Source of the DNA: Dipteris shenzhenensis
Taxonomy: Eukaryota > Polypodiophyta > Polypodiopsida > Gleicheniales
Reading direction: 5' to 3' (one strand)
DNA: 64,000 nucleotides
Assembly (NCBI GenBank): GCA_047967505.1
Contig: CM106538.1
A program made the position numbers and the translations under genes. Below are positions 1-10,850 of this stretch, one piece after another. Each line of letters starts with the position of its first letter. Position 1 is the stretch's first letter. The notes under the pieces are model-generated. The model searched no databases. It was given only the letters and a program-made list of their open reading frames with translations, and was not told the DNA's origin.

Positions 1-1060
1 TCCAGAACTCTGTAACCAGCCGGCCCTCAGAGTCTTGCACCTTATTGATCCTCCCCTACATCCTATTTCTCTTGATTGATTGGAAGAAAGTTTTGGAGGG
101 ACAGTCGCCCACCGCTAGCCATAGTTGCCTACTCTTTAGGCAGATTGTTTCTGATTCTAGTACCTCCTTATCATGGAGTGCCACATCTGCTTCGACCAGT
201 AGGGTGTTGAGGATGCGATCCTTGGGGGCTTCACAATTCGCTACACGAAGTGTAGCTCTAGCTGCCCCGAGGCCGGTGAATCTATCTTTCATGGCGGCTT
301 TGGCGACTCTGTCTTCATCTTTCGCTAGAGCCATAACTCTATGAATCACAGAGTCCCATCTCTGTGTTAAGTCCGTGGCCCCCTCCGCCACCTCCAGCCA
401 TGCCCTCTTGACCTTCCTGTAGAAGACTTTTTAGGATAGAGGCTTGGAATTAAATGTGAACGGGATGTCGTGCGACCTGCCAATGGGATCGAGAACCTCT
501 AATAGATTGGGGTGTGATCTGAAATGGCCGTGGTGTAGATATAGCCACCCTGCATGGGACTTCTCAGCCACCACCCCTCCTCAAAGGCGTAGAACCGGTT
601 GAGTCTTCCAACCCTGTAATCGTCACCTTTTCTGTAATTATCCATGTGAACTCTTGCCGCCCCTCCTGTAGGACGTCTTGGGCATCCACCAAGCCCCCTT
701 TACAACATAGATCCTCCCAGGCTTCCCACTCGTTTGTTGGAGATCACTGTGCCTTCATGCGATCTATCTTCCCCACTCTCTGTGAAGTTCCGGTCGCACC
801 TGAGGATCCAATGTTCACCCTCCAGAGCATCTCCTAATGAGGACCAACATTCCGTTCTTTCCAGCCTTGAATTGGGGGCATACAGACTAACTACGTTGAA
901 GGAGAACCCATTAGTCAAAACCTCATCATGTAGGAACCAACCCTTAGGGGATCTACACACCTCCTTGGATTTCATGTGTTTCCGGAGTAACATTTCCACT
1001 CCCCCCTTCCCCCTTACTGGCGAGTTCACAAGGGCACTATACCTGAGTTGATCATAGGAG
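1..1060 (-). mobile_element. LINE (L1-type) fragment, endonuclease plus linker, cut by window edge
   Basis: Two minus-strand reading frames lie in the order expected for a plant L1-type LINE. Frame 700-1029 resembles the apurinic endonuclease domain: it contains 'FNVVSLYAPN' and, further on, 'HWILRCDRNF', a damaged form of the usual W-x-(L/I)-G-G-D-F-N motif in which GGDFN has become CDRNF. Frame 56-391 resembles the linker between endonuclease and reverse transcriptase, with 'LWLAVGDCPSKTFFQSIK' matching the W-x-x-x-G-D-x-N-(S/T)-x-F-F motif that precedes the polymerase. The polymerase itself would lie left of position 1. Stops and frameshifts separate the two frames, so it is a dead copy. 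In families of this kind the protein nicks target DNA and primes reverse transcription of its own RNA. Confidence 0.75.
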
Positions 1061-1359
1061 AACCAGAAAGAGTCCTCACACCCACACTTAATTTCCTACA
1101 GCATAACTATACTAGCATAACTATACTCGGGTTGGCTCTGTAATTTTATATGTGATCATGTATAATTTTAATGAACATCATGTATAAAAAATCCAGGATG
1201 CACTACTAGTTGGCCCTGCAAAGGGTCTTAGGGTAGTGTCGGTTTTTTGGGTTGGGTTAGTAAAAGTGGGGTTTTGTGAGTAGTCGGTCAAGTTGACTGG
1301 GTTAGTGCGGACTAGGGTTAGGTCTTAGGTTAATCATGTAGTTAGGGATGTTTTCCAAA

Positions 1360-1520
1360 TAGGAACTAATCCAGATCTTACTAAATATGTTTGACCCAAA
1401 TAGGAACTAGCCCAGATCTTACTAAATTTGTTTTAGCAACTTCCTAAATTTGTTAGACCCAAATAGGAATGTTTGACCCAAATAGAAACTAACCCAAATC
1501 TTACTAAATTTGTTTTCGCA
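1360..1520. repeat. Degenerate short tandem repeats
   Basis: A unit built around 'gacccaaataggaact', 'ccagatcttactaaatttg' and 'caacttcc' recurs about three times with truncated copies between. The unit length varies, so this is a degenerate minisatellite. It lies about 100 bases upstream of the TATA-like box at 1616. The stretch 1060-1360 shows nothing I recognise beyond GGTT-rich sequence around 1220-1330. Confidence 0.6.
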
Positions 1521-1615
1521 ACTTCCTTTATTGGAAGTACTTAGTAGCTACCCCCTTAGCCTTGCACAACAAGCCGTAGAGGGGTTTATGGCATTATTAC
1601 AGAACATATGCTTCT

Positions 1616-1623
1616 TATATAAA
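1616..1623 (+). promoter_or_regulatory. Possible TATA box upstream of the GC-rich reading frame
   Basis: The octamer TATATAAA is followed about 50 bases later by an ATG at 1672 and about 415 bases later by the larger frame starting at 2040. A consensus-like splice donor (GTGAGT, from 1674) and several AG acceptors before 2040 would allow a leader intron. The link to the downstream frame is inference from position; such octamers also occur by chance and in LTRs. Confidence 0.35.
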
Positions 1624-2039
1624 GGCAACGAAAGCTCACAGACGAATGAGCGGTAAGAGCAACACTAGTAGATGGTGAGTGATGAAGGTGAAGGTTCCAA
1701 GGAGGGCGAGAGTTGCATCGCCACCTTGTTTTATTTTAGGAAGAAAAAGGAGGAGAGGGCAAAGTTTGTCGACGTGTCGAGGTTGTGTGCAGGGGCAAGC
1801 TTTCAGTTTGACGATTCCATTTCAGGTTGCGTGCAAGTGGTTTCAATCGCAGTAGTAATAGTATATAAGTTATGAATCTGCTTCAAAAATCAATCTCGGT
1901 CCTATGCATTTGTGATCCCCTGAGGGAATTCAGAGAGAACGGAGCAATCAAGCCACTTACGATCAGCTGCTGTGAGGTGGCTGCGAGCAGCTTATAATAC
2001 CTTGGTGGTGCAGAGAAGATCATCGAGCTCAGATTCAAA

Positions 2040-2735
2040 ATGGTAGGGAAGGCGGAAATGACGATCACACGGGCAAGCATCGGCAACGTAGTGTCGAAAC
2101 GAGACGACTCGATGATGGGGCACAAATTCATGCTGCAAGCGACGCTGAAAGTGAGCAAGCGCAAGGCGAGCGTCGTGTTCGGCCAGGGAATCGAGTACGC
2201 GGAGCTAGAGTGGAAAGAAACCACCGACTGGTTCGGGAGCTGGCACACCGAGGGGGCGGACAACTTAGACATGTACGCCGAGAAACCTGCATCCAACACC
2301 TTCAAAAATTGGAGAGAGGCGCACTACTTTCTCGCCTTTGACTCCAGCAACAAGCCCCCGGCGGCCCTCACAGCTGCAGTGGAGAAATTTCACAGCACGG
2401 CAGACAAAGATAAGGCGGCCAAGCACTAGATTGCCGAGAACGGCTTCGAATGGACCATCCGTGGCACCGATCGGCTGGCTCTCGGCCTTAAGCCGTCGGC
2501 CACTAGCGGCGGCGGAGGCGGGGAGAGCCGCGTCAAGTCCAACTCGCAGCGCCGCGTGGTCTACTTCAGCAATGGTTTCAAAGGTAGCTCCACTGCTCGT
2601 GTCTTGGCAACGCAAGTATTGGAGATGGTCGACGGCAAACCCACCATTCAAGAGTTCATAGTCCCGGAAATCTCTGAGCGCCAGGCTGACGACCCCAACC
2701 AGCTTGCTGCCTGGCATGCACAACTCGGCCCTTAG
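2040..2735 (+). pseudogene. Unrecognised 231-codon protein gene with one in-frame amber codon
   Basis: A reading frame opens at ATG 2040 and runs to TAG 2733-2735, interrupted only by TAG at 2427-2429 after 129 codons. Both halves are in the same frame and keep the same strong GC bias, which is clearly different from the AT-rich neighbours; that is what a single recent nonsense change, or a read-through stop, would leave. The product would be soluble: I see no signal peptide and no membrane segment. It is rich in charged residues, has a Trp-rich stretch near residues 60-70 ('LEWKETTDWFGSWH'), a glycine run near residue 155 ('SGGGGGES') and a conserved-looking C-terminal part ('RRVVYFSNGFKGSSTARVL'). 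I do not recognise the family. A TATA-like box lies at 1616. The tract to about 2940 could be 3' untranslated sequence; I see no clear AATAAA signal there. It could be a decaying host gene, a retrocopy, or a gene acquired from elsewhere. Confidence 0.6.
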
Positions 2736-2995
2736 TTACCAATATATATTCACTTCTACTTTTAAGTTTTACATTCTTCCTCGTGTCATTTATACACCAC
2801 TCGTGCTCCTTTTTACTTTTGCAAGTGTCGAACTAGGCCATGAGGGCGTCCTTACCTCCCTCGAAGGGTGGGTAATGGCTCTGTTTTGGGAAAGTATATG
2901 GTTTTTATAGGAATATTTTCTAGCTTTCATGAAAGGGCTACCCCCTTGTTTTAAGGGTTGATTAATACATGAGAATACGCTTTTTCAACCACTAG

Positions 2996-2998
<3 letters not shown>

Positions 2999-3029
<31 letters not shown>

Positions 3030-3043
3030 GTGCTTGGCCTACA

Positions 3044-3077
<34 letters not shown>
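2999..3077. repeat. Inverted CT/GA microsatellite (hairpin-forming)
   Basis: A (CT)15 run at 2999-3028 is followed by a 17-base spacer and a (GA) run at 3046-3076. The two runs are complementary, so the RNA or single-stranded DNA could fold into a stem of about 30 base pairs. This is more ordered than a simple microsatellite. Confidence 0.9.
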
Positions 3078-3080
<3 letters not shown>

Positions 3081-3222
3081 TGCATAATCAATTTTGGCAT
3101 GCTCATAGGGTTTTTGTGTGTAGTCTTGTTAAACTTTTTTTCAAAAAAGAATGGCCTCAAACATTTAAAATTTGAAAGGACCGTTCACTATATTCTTTTT
3201 TGCTTGCCTTTTGCAAGGCCTT

Positions 3223-3300
3223 AGTATTCCTTTAAAGCCTTGTGTGAGGGACCATGGGCATCTTTCACATTTACTGCTTACTAGGCTTTAAAGGAATACT
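3223..3300. repeat. 17-bp perfect inverted repeat with 44-base loop
   Basis: The sequence 'agtattcctttaaagcc' at 3223-3239 is the exact reverse complement of 3284-3300. The hairpin lies just beyond the 3' end of the minus-strand copia remnant, so it may be part of its degenerate LTR or a separate tiny inverted-repeat element. No flanking target duplication is evident. Confidence 0.75.
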
Positions 3301-3389
3301 TGTCTCTGGTGTAGTGATAATGAACCTTGGTGTGCTTTGTACAAGCATGGAAGACTGGATTTCATGCAATGTCCAAATAACTCTGATTC

Positions 3390-4645
3390 TCAGTGTAAAT
3401 AATTGTAGGAGCCTGTCTGAAACACCTGAAGATGTACAAGTAACTGTCTCAGCCATACACACTCCAATGTAGCCTGAAAAGATGCTATGTATACAGCTTC
3501 ACAACTAGATGTGACAACTTTACTTTGCTTCTTGCTAAACCAATATATGCATGAAGTGCAAAGCATAAAACAATTGCCACTATGTGGCACTCTGGTCTCG
3601 GTAATCACTGAATGTGAACCCATGCATAACAAGTGGTGCAACTACCTTATGCAAAAGGCCTAAATGTTTAGTGTCTTTGAGATACCTGAAGACACGTTTC
3701 ACTGCATGCCAAATCTGAATCGACGGGCTGTGCATGTATCTGCTCAACTGTGACACTACAAATTGAAGATCAGGCCTAGTATCACATAGATAAATCAAAC
3801 AACCAAAATGTGGAATCACATGTACAGCTACCATCCTTAGAGGAGAAATGAAAACCAGCTTCTAAGGAGTGGAAATTGATTTGCAATCCTCAAATTGGAA
3901 ACTCCGGAGAATCTATCCAATGTACTTGGATTGTGACATGATAATAACCCCCTCAATGCTTGCAAATTGAATGCCCAAGTAATAGTGCAAAAGACCAGGA
4001 TCTATCATGGAAAAAGACTACTGCAAATTAGCCTTGAAAGCTGCAATTTGCTATGCATGTGTCCCAATCACAATCATTTTATCATTCGGAATGAGCAAAT
4101 ATGTCCCACTCTTGCGGATGGATAATGTGGTCTCTGTAGGGCTGTTGTGAAAGCCAAGGCTAATCAAATGGGAATGAATTCTTTCATACCAAGCCCGAGG
4201 TGCCATAGGGAGCCTATTTTGAGCTGGCATAGCTTTCCTACAGAACCTTCAACCTCAAATCCAAGAGATTGGGAAACATAGACTTCTTCCTACAAATGCC
4301 CATGAAGAAAAGATGTCTTTATGTCCAATTGATGCACTTCCCATTTGTGATGGGATGCAATCACATGATAGTTGTGATCTAGGAAGTAGGGGCAAAAGTT
4401 TCTTCAAAATCAATGCCATGATGCTCAGCATGGCCCTTTGCAACAAGATGGGATTTGTAATGGTATACTGAACCATCAGCTTTCCAATTTAGCTTATACA
4501 CCCACTTTGTGCCATTGGCATTCTTGGATGGAGGCAAGTCACAAAGATCCCATATATCATTATGATGGATTGAGTCCACCTCAGCCTGCATGGCCTGCAT
4601 CCACTCTTTACTCTCAAAGGTATCCTTGGCACAATGGCTCTTCAT
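3390..4645 (-). pseudogene. copia reverse transcriptase and RNase H remnant
   Basis: Frame 4379-4645 (minus) is the start of the copia polymerase: 'WMQAMQAEVDSIHHNDIWDL', 'NGTKWVYKLNWKADGSV', 'LVAKGHAEHHGIDFEETFAP'. The YVDD active site near 4090 has decayed to 'LLIPNDKMIV'. 'DPGLLHYYLGIQFA' near 3980 and 'RPDLQFVVSQLSRYMHSP' with 'AVKRVFRYLKDTKHLGLL' at 3650-3790 are the later polymerase landmarks. RNase H follows at 3390-3640 with 'SKKQSKVVTSSCEAVYIA', equivalent to the S-x-K-Q-x-x-V-x-x-S-S-x-E-A-E-Y motif. Several stops and frame changes make it inactive. Confidence 0.85.
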
Positions 4646-5099
4646 TACATGATGTAGCTATCAAAGCAGAAGCCAAAAAGTGACTATGTTGTTGTCTGGA
4701 TGGTCATCTTGTACATGCAGCAAGAGGAACATCCTATTTGTTGTTTCTAAGAGTGTCTAATAGCCAACGCGGCTACCTTTTAAAGTGCCGTACATCAGCC
4801 CTTTCTTCAGCAATAGTCTCCTCCAACTGAAGGCATAGGGGGCTGATTCTGAGACTGAATTACAGGCTGATTTAATTGCTATACAGGCTGATTCCTTGCT
4901 ATACATTACTTCCAGGGGTAGAGGGAGAAGCATCAATATGTACATCATCAATGGGAGTAGACCGAAGCATAGGAGGCAAGCTGTCAAACACATCTAAGGC
5001 ATCAATGAGTGGCTATTTTTGACAAGCCTGCAATGGCATGCATAAAGATTCATCAAAAGAAATATCTATGTTTACAAGAATCTTCCGAGTGCTTGTTGG

Positions 5100-5870
5100 T
5101 TGGTATAACTTATAACCATTGCTTTCTGAGTTGTACTCAATGAAAATGCATTTCACCACTTTGTCCTCCTCCTTTGTGAAGGCACATGTGCATAAGCCAA
5201 GCTACCAAAAACTCTCATGTGTGAGATCTTGGGCTTACAAGTCTCATATGGGGTGACCTTCTGCAAATCTTTGGCTGGACATCTGTTGAGTACATAGTTG
5301 GCACACCTTAGTGCATCCATCCAAAACTTATTGGGAAAAATATTTGCCTTGAGCATACATCTCCCCATCTCCATAACTTATCTATTTTTCCTCTCAACTA
5401 TGGGATTTTGCTGAGGTGTGTATTGTTTTATGATGATGTATCCCTCTTGAGGCTAAAAACTCAACCATCTCATGGGATATATACTCTCCAACTCTGTCAC
5501 TATCAAGATCGGCTATTTTCATCCCTGTCTCATTCTCTACCATGGCAATGAAATGCTGAAAGCATTGGAACACCTATGACTTGGATTTTAAGGAAAAATC
5601 CAAAGTGTATGTGGTATAGTCATCAATAAAAGTAACAAAGTAATAGAAGCCTCCAATGGTTGCAAACCGCATGGGACCACACACATCACTGTTGGGCAAG
5701 ATAAATCTTGCAAGGTACACAATCCTACCACCCTTCACAAGTGAAGAACGGTGCATCTTCCCAAGCAGACATGCCTCACAAACATGCTTTGATGGCGTAT
5801 GCATCACTGGAAGATCCTCTGATATCATACTCTATCTCTACAAGTTGGTTGAGGCACCATAGTTGAGGTG
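5100..5870 (-). pseudogene. copia integrase remnant
   Basis: Frame 5574-5828 (minus) carries the end of the pre-integrase zinc domain ('HVCEACLLGKMHRS') and the start of the catalytic core ('SDVCGPM', then 'GGFYYFVTFIDDYTTYTLDF'), keeping the first catalytic Asp. 'SDRVGEYISHEMVEFL' near 5480 keeps the second Asp. After a frameshift, 'QQNPIVERKNR' near 5380-5410 keeps the Glu. Frame 5153-5374 continues with 'FWMDALRCANYVLNRCPAK' and 'MRVFGSLAYAHVP', the usual end of the core. The DDE triad can therefore be traced, but across several frames. In living elements this enzyme inserts the cDNA into the genome. Confidence 0.8.
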
Positions 5871-6149
5871 TCTGAACCTCCTACTCCATAAATATGTCTA
5901 TGTCATAGCAACATCATCTACTGCATAAAGATCAGCATGTGCAAGTGTGGCATCATCAACTACTCGGTCATAGGCATCAAATTGGTAAATTCCTCTACTC
6001 AATGTGCTAGTCAATGCAATGTAGGTGTCATCTGATATGTCATATACAAGACACCTAGGTCCATAATAAAGTACCTCATATCCACAAGTGGCAATGGCTA
6101 GAATGGATATAAGATTCTTTCTGATACCTGGCATGAACAAACATTGTCT

Positions 6150-6760
6150 AGATATACTAGAATACCTGTGACAGAAGTGGCAACTTTGCCAATGCCTTTC
6201 ACTGCATGAGATGTGTTATCTGCACACATGACTAATCCCCCCATGGGTGCAACAACAAGAGATGTGAATAACTTCCTGCAGGAAGTGATGTGCTTACTAG
6301 CACTACTGTTAAAAAACCAAGTGTCTTGAACATGGAGCATACTGACATAAGCCCAATTCTGATCACATGTAAAGTTAGCTGACTCAGTGGCACCAGTAGT
6401 AGTAGAAGCATTTGTGATAGGCAATCTCCGCTTCCTTCTTCTTCTCCTTTTCTAAGGCAATTCTCTACCTGCATTCACTCATGTCATGCCTAGGCTTCCT
6501 ATAATAATTGCATCTCTTCTTAGATTTCTTCTCCCCTAAAGAGGAGGCATTTGGAGGAGGTGTACCAGCATGTGTATTGATTGCTTTCCACCAAAAGCAC
6601 TATCATTGTGCATAGTAGCATGCCGATTTTGATGACTCTACTCACCTTCCAACAAAAGTGCTACAACCTGGTCAAAAGAATAATGGTTGGCATTGCCAAA
6701 CTCTAAGAATGGATCCTTCATTCTGTTAACTTGGTCATTATACCTTATATGGTTAGGTGA
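6150..6760 (-). pseudogene. copia gag C-terminus and protease remnant
   Basis: Near 6470-6540 the minus strand reads as a basic stretch followed by 'CNYYRKPRHDMSEC', a CCHC zinc knuckle whose second cysteine has become tyrosine. Upstream (6600-6760), 'DPFLEFGNANHYSFDQVVA' is typical of the end of the gag capsid part. Downstream, 'TWFFNSSASKHIT' at about 6290-6340 corresponds to the copia protease motif W-x-x-D-S-G-A-(S/T)-x-H, with the catalytic Asp replaced by Asn and Gly by Ser. Protease activity would be abolished. Family roles: gag packages the RNA, protease matures the polyprotein. Confidence 0.75.
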
Positions 6761-6769
6761 ACTTGATAG

Positions 6770-8900
6770 AAATACATAGTTTTCACTAATAGCTTTTTGG
6801 TGTTTCATTTGCATTGGTTTTTTTATGTTGGTTGTTTGTATGGTTGTCTTGTATGTGTTTCTCTTCAGGTTGTAGCTTGCATTGAAATAATAAAAGTAAA
6901 GCTACAAAAAATCAATAGATTTAATGGCTTTAAAACCATCTATGGCAAATAAGTAATGCATAGAAACACTCCTTGACTTGATCATGTGATTTGTCAAAAT
7001 ATAGATATGATGCATTGGACATTCATTGTCAAAATATAGATACGTGGTGAATTGGTTGTCACCAGTCTATGATGAGCGAGGTGCTTATCTTCAACAACTA
7101 AAACCTTAAAACTTCCATTGTGATTTGAATGTCTTCTTATGTTTGCAAGTTCGGCATTGGTAATTTAAATGGAAATCTTGAAAGCATTGATAGCTTCGAG
7201 TTATACATACACAAAACCTCTACTATCTGGGTATGCATGTCTCCCTACCTCAATCCTCAGTTGATGTGAGGCAAGGATTGTTTTTATCAAAGCTATGCTT
7301 ATATCTTAATATAAAATCTTGGCGAAAGTTTTCAAGATCATTTTTTTAGTTTCACAATATTGGTAGAATGTAGTACTTTTTTTAATATATTTTCTTTTGA
7401 ATTTGGAAGGAAAAAATGTTAATCCAGGCGAAACTTTAAATTTTTTTGCATAAAAGTTTCAAACCTTGGCGAATGTTTCAAACATTTATTTTTATTAAAG
7501 CATACAAACAATAAAATTTTAGCTTCTTAATGAAACTATCTTGAAAAAATCATCCATGATATAAGGAGACTCGTAACTGCAACATGCACTATACATGTAG
7601 CTAAAGTTAGTACTACCAACCCCCCCTCTCTCTCTCTCTCTCTAAATAAATTGATAAAGACATGCAAGAAATAATAATCTAAATTGGCAAAATGACTTGG
7701 AAACATGTGCCAAGGCACTTGCATAACTCAATCCTTTGAGAGCCTAGTAGCAAACCATCCAATTGCAATTGCATTTTGTTCTGCAAAAACACTCTTTGAC
7801 TTGATCATGTAATTCACCAATACTCTTTCCTATAGTTTTTATCAACCCTATGATCCCTTCAAATTTTACTTCTTCTAGAGCTTGAAAGCTGAATCAAAAG
7901 TTTGAGAGGCATATGAGCACTTATTTTATTTAAAATAGCTTTTAATTGGTCCTTTTAGTTGGTGAGAACCTTACGTATTGTAATGTTGTTATGCAGAATT
8001 TTAGATGAAGAGTGGATGCAAAGCACAAAGTCAAAAAAGTTCTTACAAAAAGTGGCGTCTAGTGTTTCCTTAAAGGGTTTAAATTGGAAAAACCAATTAG
8101 GATTTGCTTTGCCTTTAACTACTGTACATGTTAGTTTGAAAAGTTAATAACTTACATGTGCACATTGAAAATCGATTGGATTCAAAGGAGAGGTTTATCA
8201 TGTCATGTCATAAAAATTACTTTTCCATATGACCAAGTATGAAATTTACATTAATCCATAAATTGTGATATGGTATGACCGCCTTATGAACAAGCCATTT
8301 AGATCAAGTAAAAATTATGTGACCATTGTGACCTTGTGAAGGCATTCCTTTTATCACAACACTTATACATAAGAGCTATGAATATCTTAAGCAAGTCCTG
8401 TATGACAATCAAAACTCAAGTGGAAAGGTAAATGATGACTTAGATAAGATAGTCTTTATGGTATTATGACCTTTATGGCTCACTCTAGATCGATAAAAAT
8501 TTAATGATCGATTTGAGCTGTAAAGTTTTAGGGAAATTTGGGCTTTGCCACATTGGTTGGAGAGAGATCTTTCAATCTTCTTCTCTTCATTTTGGTGGGA
8601 CATAGAAGGTTATTTGTTTTGCCACCACAAAGCTAGATTCTTGACTTGCCTCCTTGCATTATACTTGACCTTGCAACTTGCTATAATCATCGAGCCAAGA
8701 TGTACCAATTTTTTGTCCTTGCTCTTGTGGACCTAAGAATCATCGTCAAGATCCCAGCCTTGTCTTGCTTGGGCATCAAAAGGAACCCACATTTGTAGGT
8801 GGATGCATGATATGTCTTAATGTATGATATATCTATTAGGTTATATAGGCTCTACTCATGAGGCATCACGCTTGCTCCACTTGTTGCTATGTTACCCCCA
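6770..8900. other. AT-rich non-coding stretch
   Basis: No domain is recognisable on either strand. The stretch contains three scattered copies of a 'ggcgaaa'-type motif (7321, 7427, 7470) resembling the palindrome at 29150, a short C-run followed by (CT)9 at 7620-7643, and small frames without family resemblance. Confidence 0.5.
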
Positions 8901-9319
8901 AATATGCCCCTTTTGCCCTCTTTCTTCCTCTATGCCTGCCCTTCTTTCTTGCCCATCCCTTCTTTTAATTCTGTTGTTCCCCCATCAACGCGTCTCGCGG
9001 GTGTGCTAATATATTAGCTCATTTCTTGGGTCATCGACCCCTTATTTGGGGTTGCCTATGCTTATGACTTCCTGCCCTCTCCATCATCCTTGGGTTAGGG
9101 TTTGACCTAGCACAAGGCTTGTGCCTATGTGATGCTACTTGGAGGCCATTAGGCCCCCGTGCATTTGCAAGGGATTTCCAAACCGTTTTGCTACTCCTAA
9201 GAGCTATTCTAACCTTGGTAGTTTCTTGCAACCCCCTGAATGACCTGTAAAGGGATTTTCTACACACCCTAGAACCTACAACCTTCCTTTTTAAACCCTT
9301 TAGGCTGCCCTTTTATAGT

Positions 9320-10850
9320 TAGTCAAGGCCTTTTGGGGTGCATGTAAGCTCGAGAACCCCCATTTTCCATCCATCCCTTCTTTCCCCCTTTTCCTTTGAT
9401 TCGTCCCTTCCTCTTGCCTCCTTCCCCTTCAAAATGCATTAACAACCAAGGCATTCTTATTTTGTGTCGATGATAGTAGGTAAGCATGAGGCCCCACCAA
9501 CCCACCCACCCAAGAGGAACAGGATCAGGATCACCTTTGATACCTAAGGGATGGGTCTTTTTTGATATTCTTGTAGACCCTCTCACCCTAGGTCCCATAA
9601 AGGAGACTCCCTCAGAGTCATGTACATGAGAGGCTCCCCCCTTGGGCCCCCTTATTACCACCATCCGTTCCACCCTCATCCTTGACCTAGAAGCCCTGTC
9701 CACTCTGCCTCCACTTGGCCACCCTCTTCTTCTCCCACTACCCAAGCACCCCTTCCCTCTTACAGCAGCCACGTTAGTGCAATTGGTGATCCAACCATAG
9801 GTTTAATTTGTCCATTTGATTGCGCACATGACACACCTATTTTTGAATGCATGATGAAATATCTATCTAACCACCCCAATGCAAACAATAGTTGATTGCG
9901 AGCCACTCTTGAATCTATTAGGAAGCATGACTGGCAAGTAGTTGCCATGTATTTATGAGGAGGGGATAGACCGGGCTTAATCTCATGGTGCATGTGCAAT
10001 GTTTCTTTCCAACTGCACGATCAAATTGTGAATATGACATTGTGATCAGAATCACCATGTGCCAAATGCCTTTAGAGCTTAGGGTGGTAGATTGGTGTGT
10101 GACTCCCAAGTGTTAAAGAAGTTGTGACCAAAGTAGGTCTACACATATGTTAACGTACTTAGCTTATAGTGTGGCCATTGGAGCATATGTTTCAACCACC
10201 TATATAATGCCATACTCTTTCCCTTTACCTCTAGCTAATCCTACTCAGCTTATAGTGTGGCCATTGGATCATATATGTTTCAACCACCAATACAGTGCCA
10301 TACTCTTTCCCTTTACCTCTACCTTATCTTCTCTTTTTATTTTAGTAGCTTGGCGTGGGATTAATTCTTTCCAGCAATGATGAGGAAGACTATTTCATCC
10401 AAATATTAATATTTGAGCCTCCTTGTTGACCTAAAGCCTAAAACATTTAATCCCGTGTATTCCTCTACATAAAAGGGCCCTTTTGGAGGCCATATCTCCC
10501 CTGATTTGAACCACCCACGATCATGTGGCCCACCTTTAGCTTGCTTTGTTGAGAGAGGAGTGGCTTGGTTTTAGCAATCATTATGATCCAGTTGGGGATT
10601 TTATTAAGAAACTCTGACAGGTTGCACACTCACCACTAGTGGGTAGGCAATTTAAGAGTGGAGACCTCCATGTAAAGTGGTCTTTAAAGATGGGCATTAC
10701 GTCAATCATGCCTTTGGCATGCCGTCACATGGGCATAGACTAGTCTACATCCAAAACCCCACCAAAATCATAGAAATCCATCATTGTCACACATGCTTCT
10801 AGTGAGGAAATATTCAAATGGGTTTTTTGCCATTGAATCAAAACATTGTG
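9320..10850. other. Unassigned, partly pyrimidine-rich region, possible 5' part of the LINE at 10.85 kb
   Basis: The plus strand from about 9550 to 9770 encodes a proline-rich, stop-broken stretch that could be the tail of a LINE ORF1, given the same-strand LINE remnant that follows. A near-direct repeat of about 80 bases occurs at 10150-10230 and 10240-10325 ('agcttatagtgtggccattg' in both). The rest shows nothing recognisable. Confidence 0.35.

Larger units (their letters stand above)
3390..6760 (-). mobile_element. Ty1/copia LTR retrotransposon remnant 1 (gag-protease-integrase-RT-RNase H)
   Basis: Read on the minus strand, the domains follow copia order: gag with zinc knuckle, protease, integrase, reverse transcriptase, RNase H. 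Every domain is interrupted by stops or frameshifts and several key residues are lost. No convincing LTR pair is visible: beyond gag (above 6760) the sequence is non-coding and unlike the sequence below 3390. The element was therefore probably truncated or its LTRs have decayed. It is non-functional by sequence. Confidence 0.85.

Noticed and set aside
2265-2723. 152-codon minus-strand frame
   Set aside because: Shadow of the GC-rich plus-strand frame; the plus frame has the more plausible composition and promoter position.
9323-9772. 149-codon minus-strand frame
   Set aside because: Basic, Gly/Lys-rich translation of a pyrimidine-rich tract; the opposite strand is the likelier coding side (possible LINE ORF1 tail).
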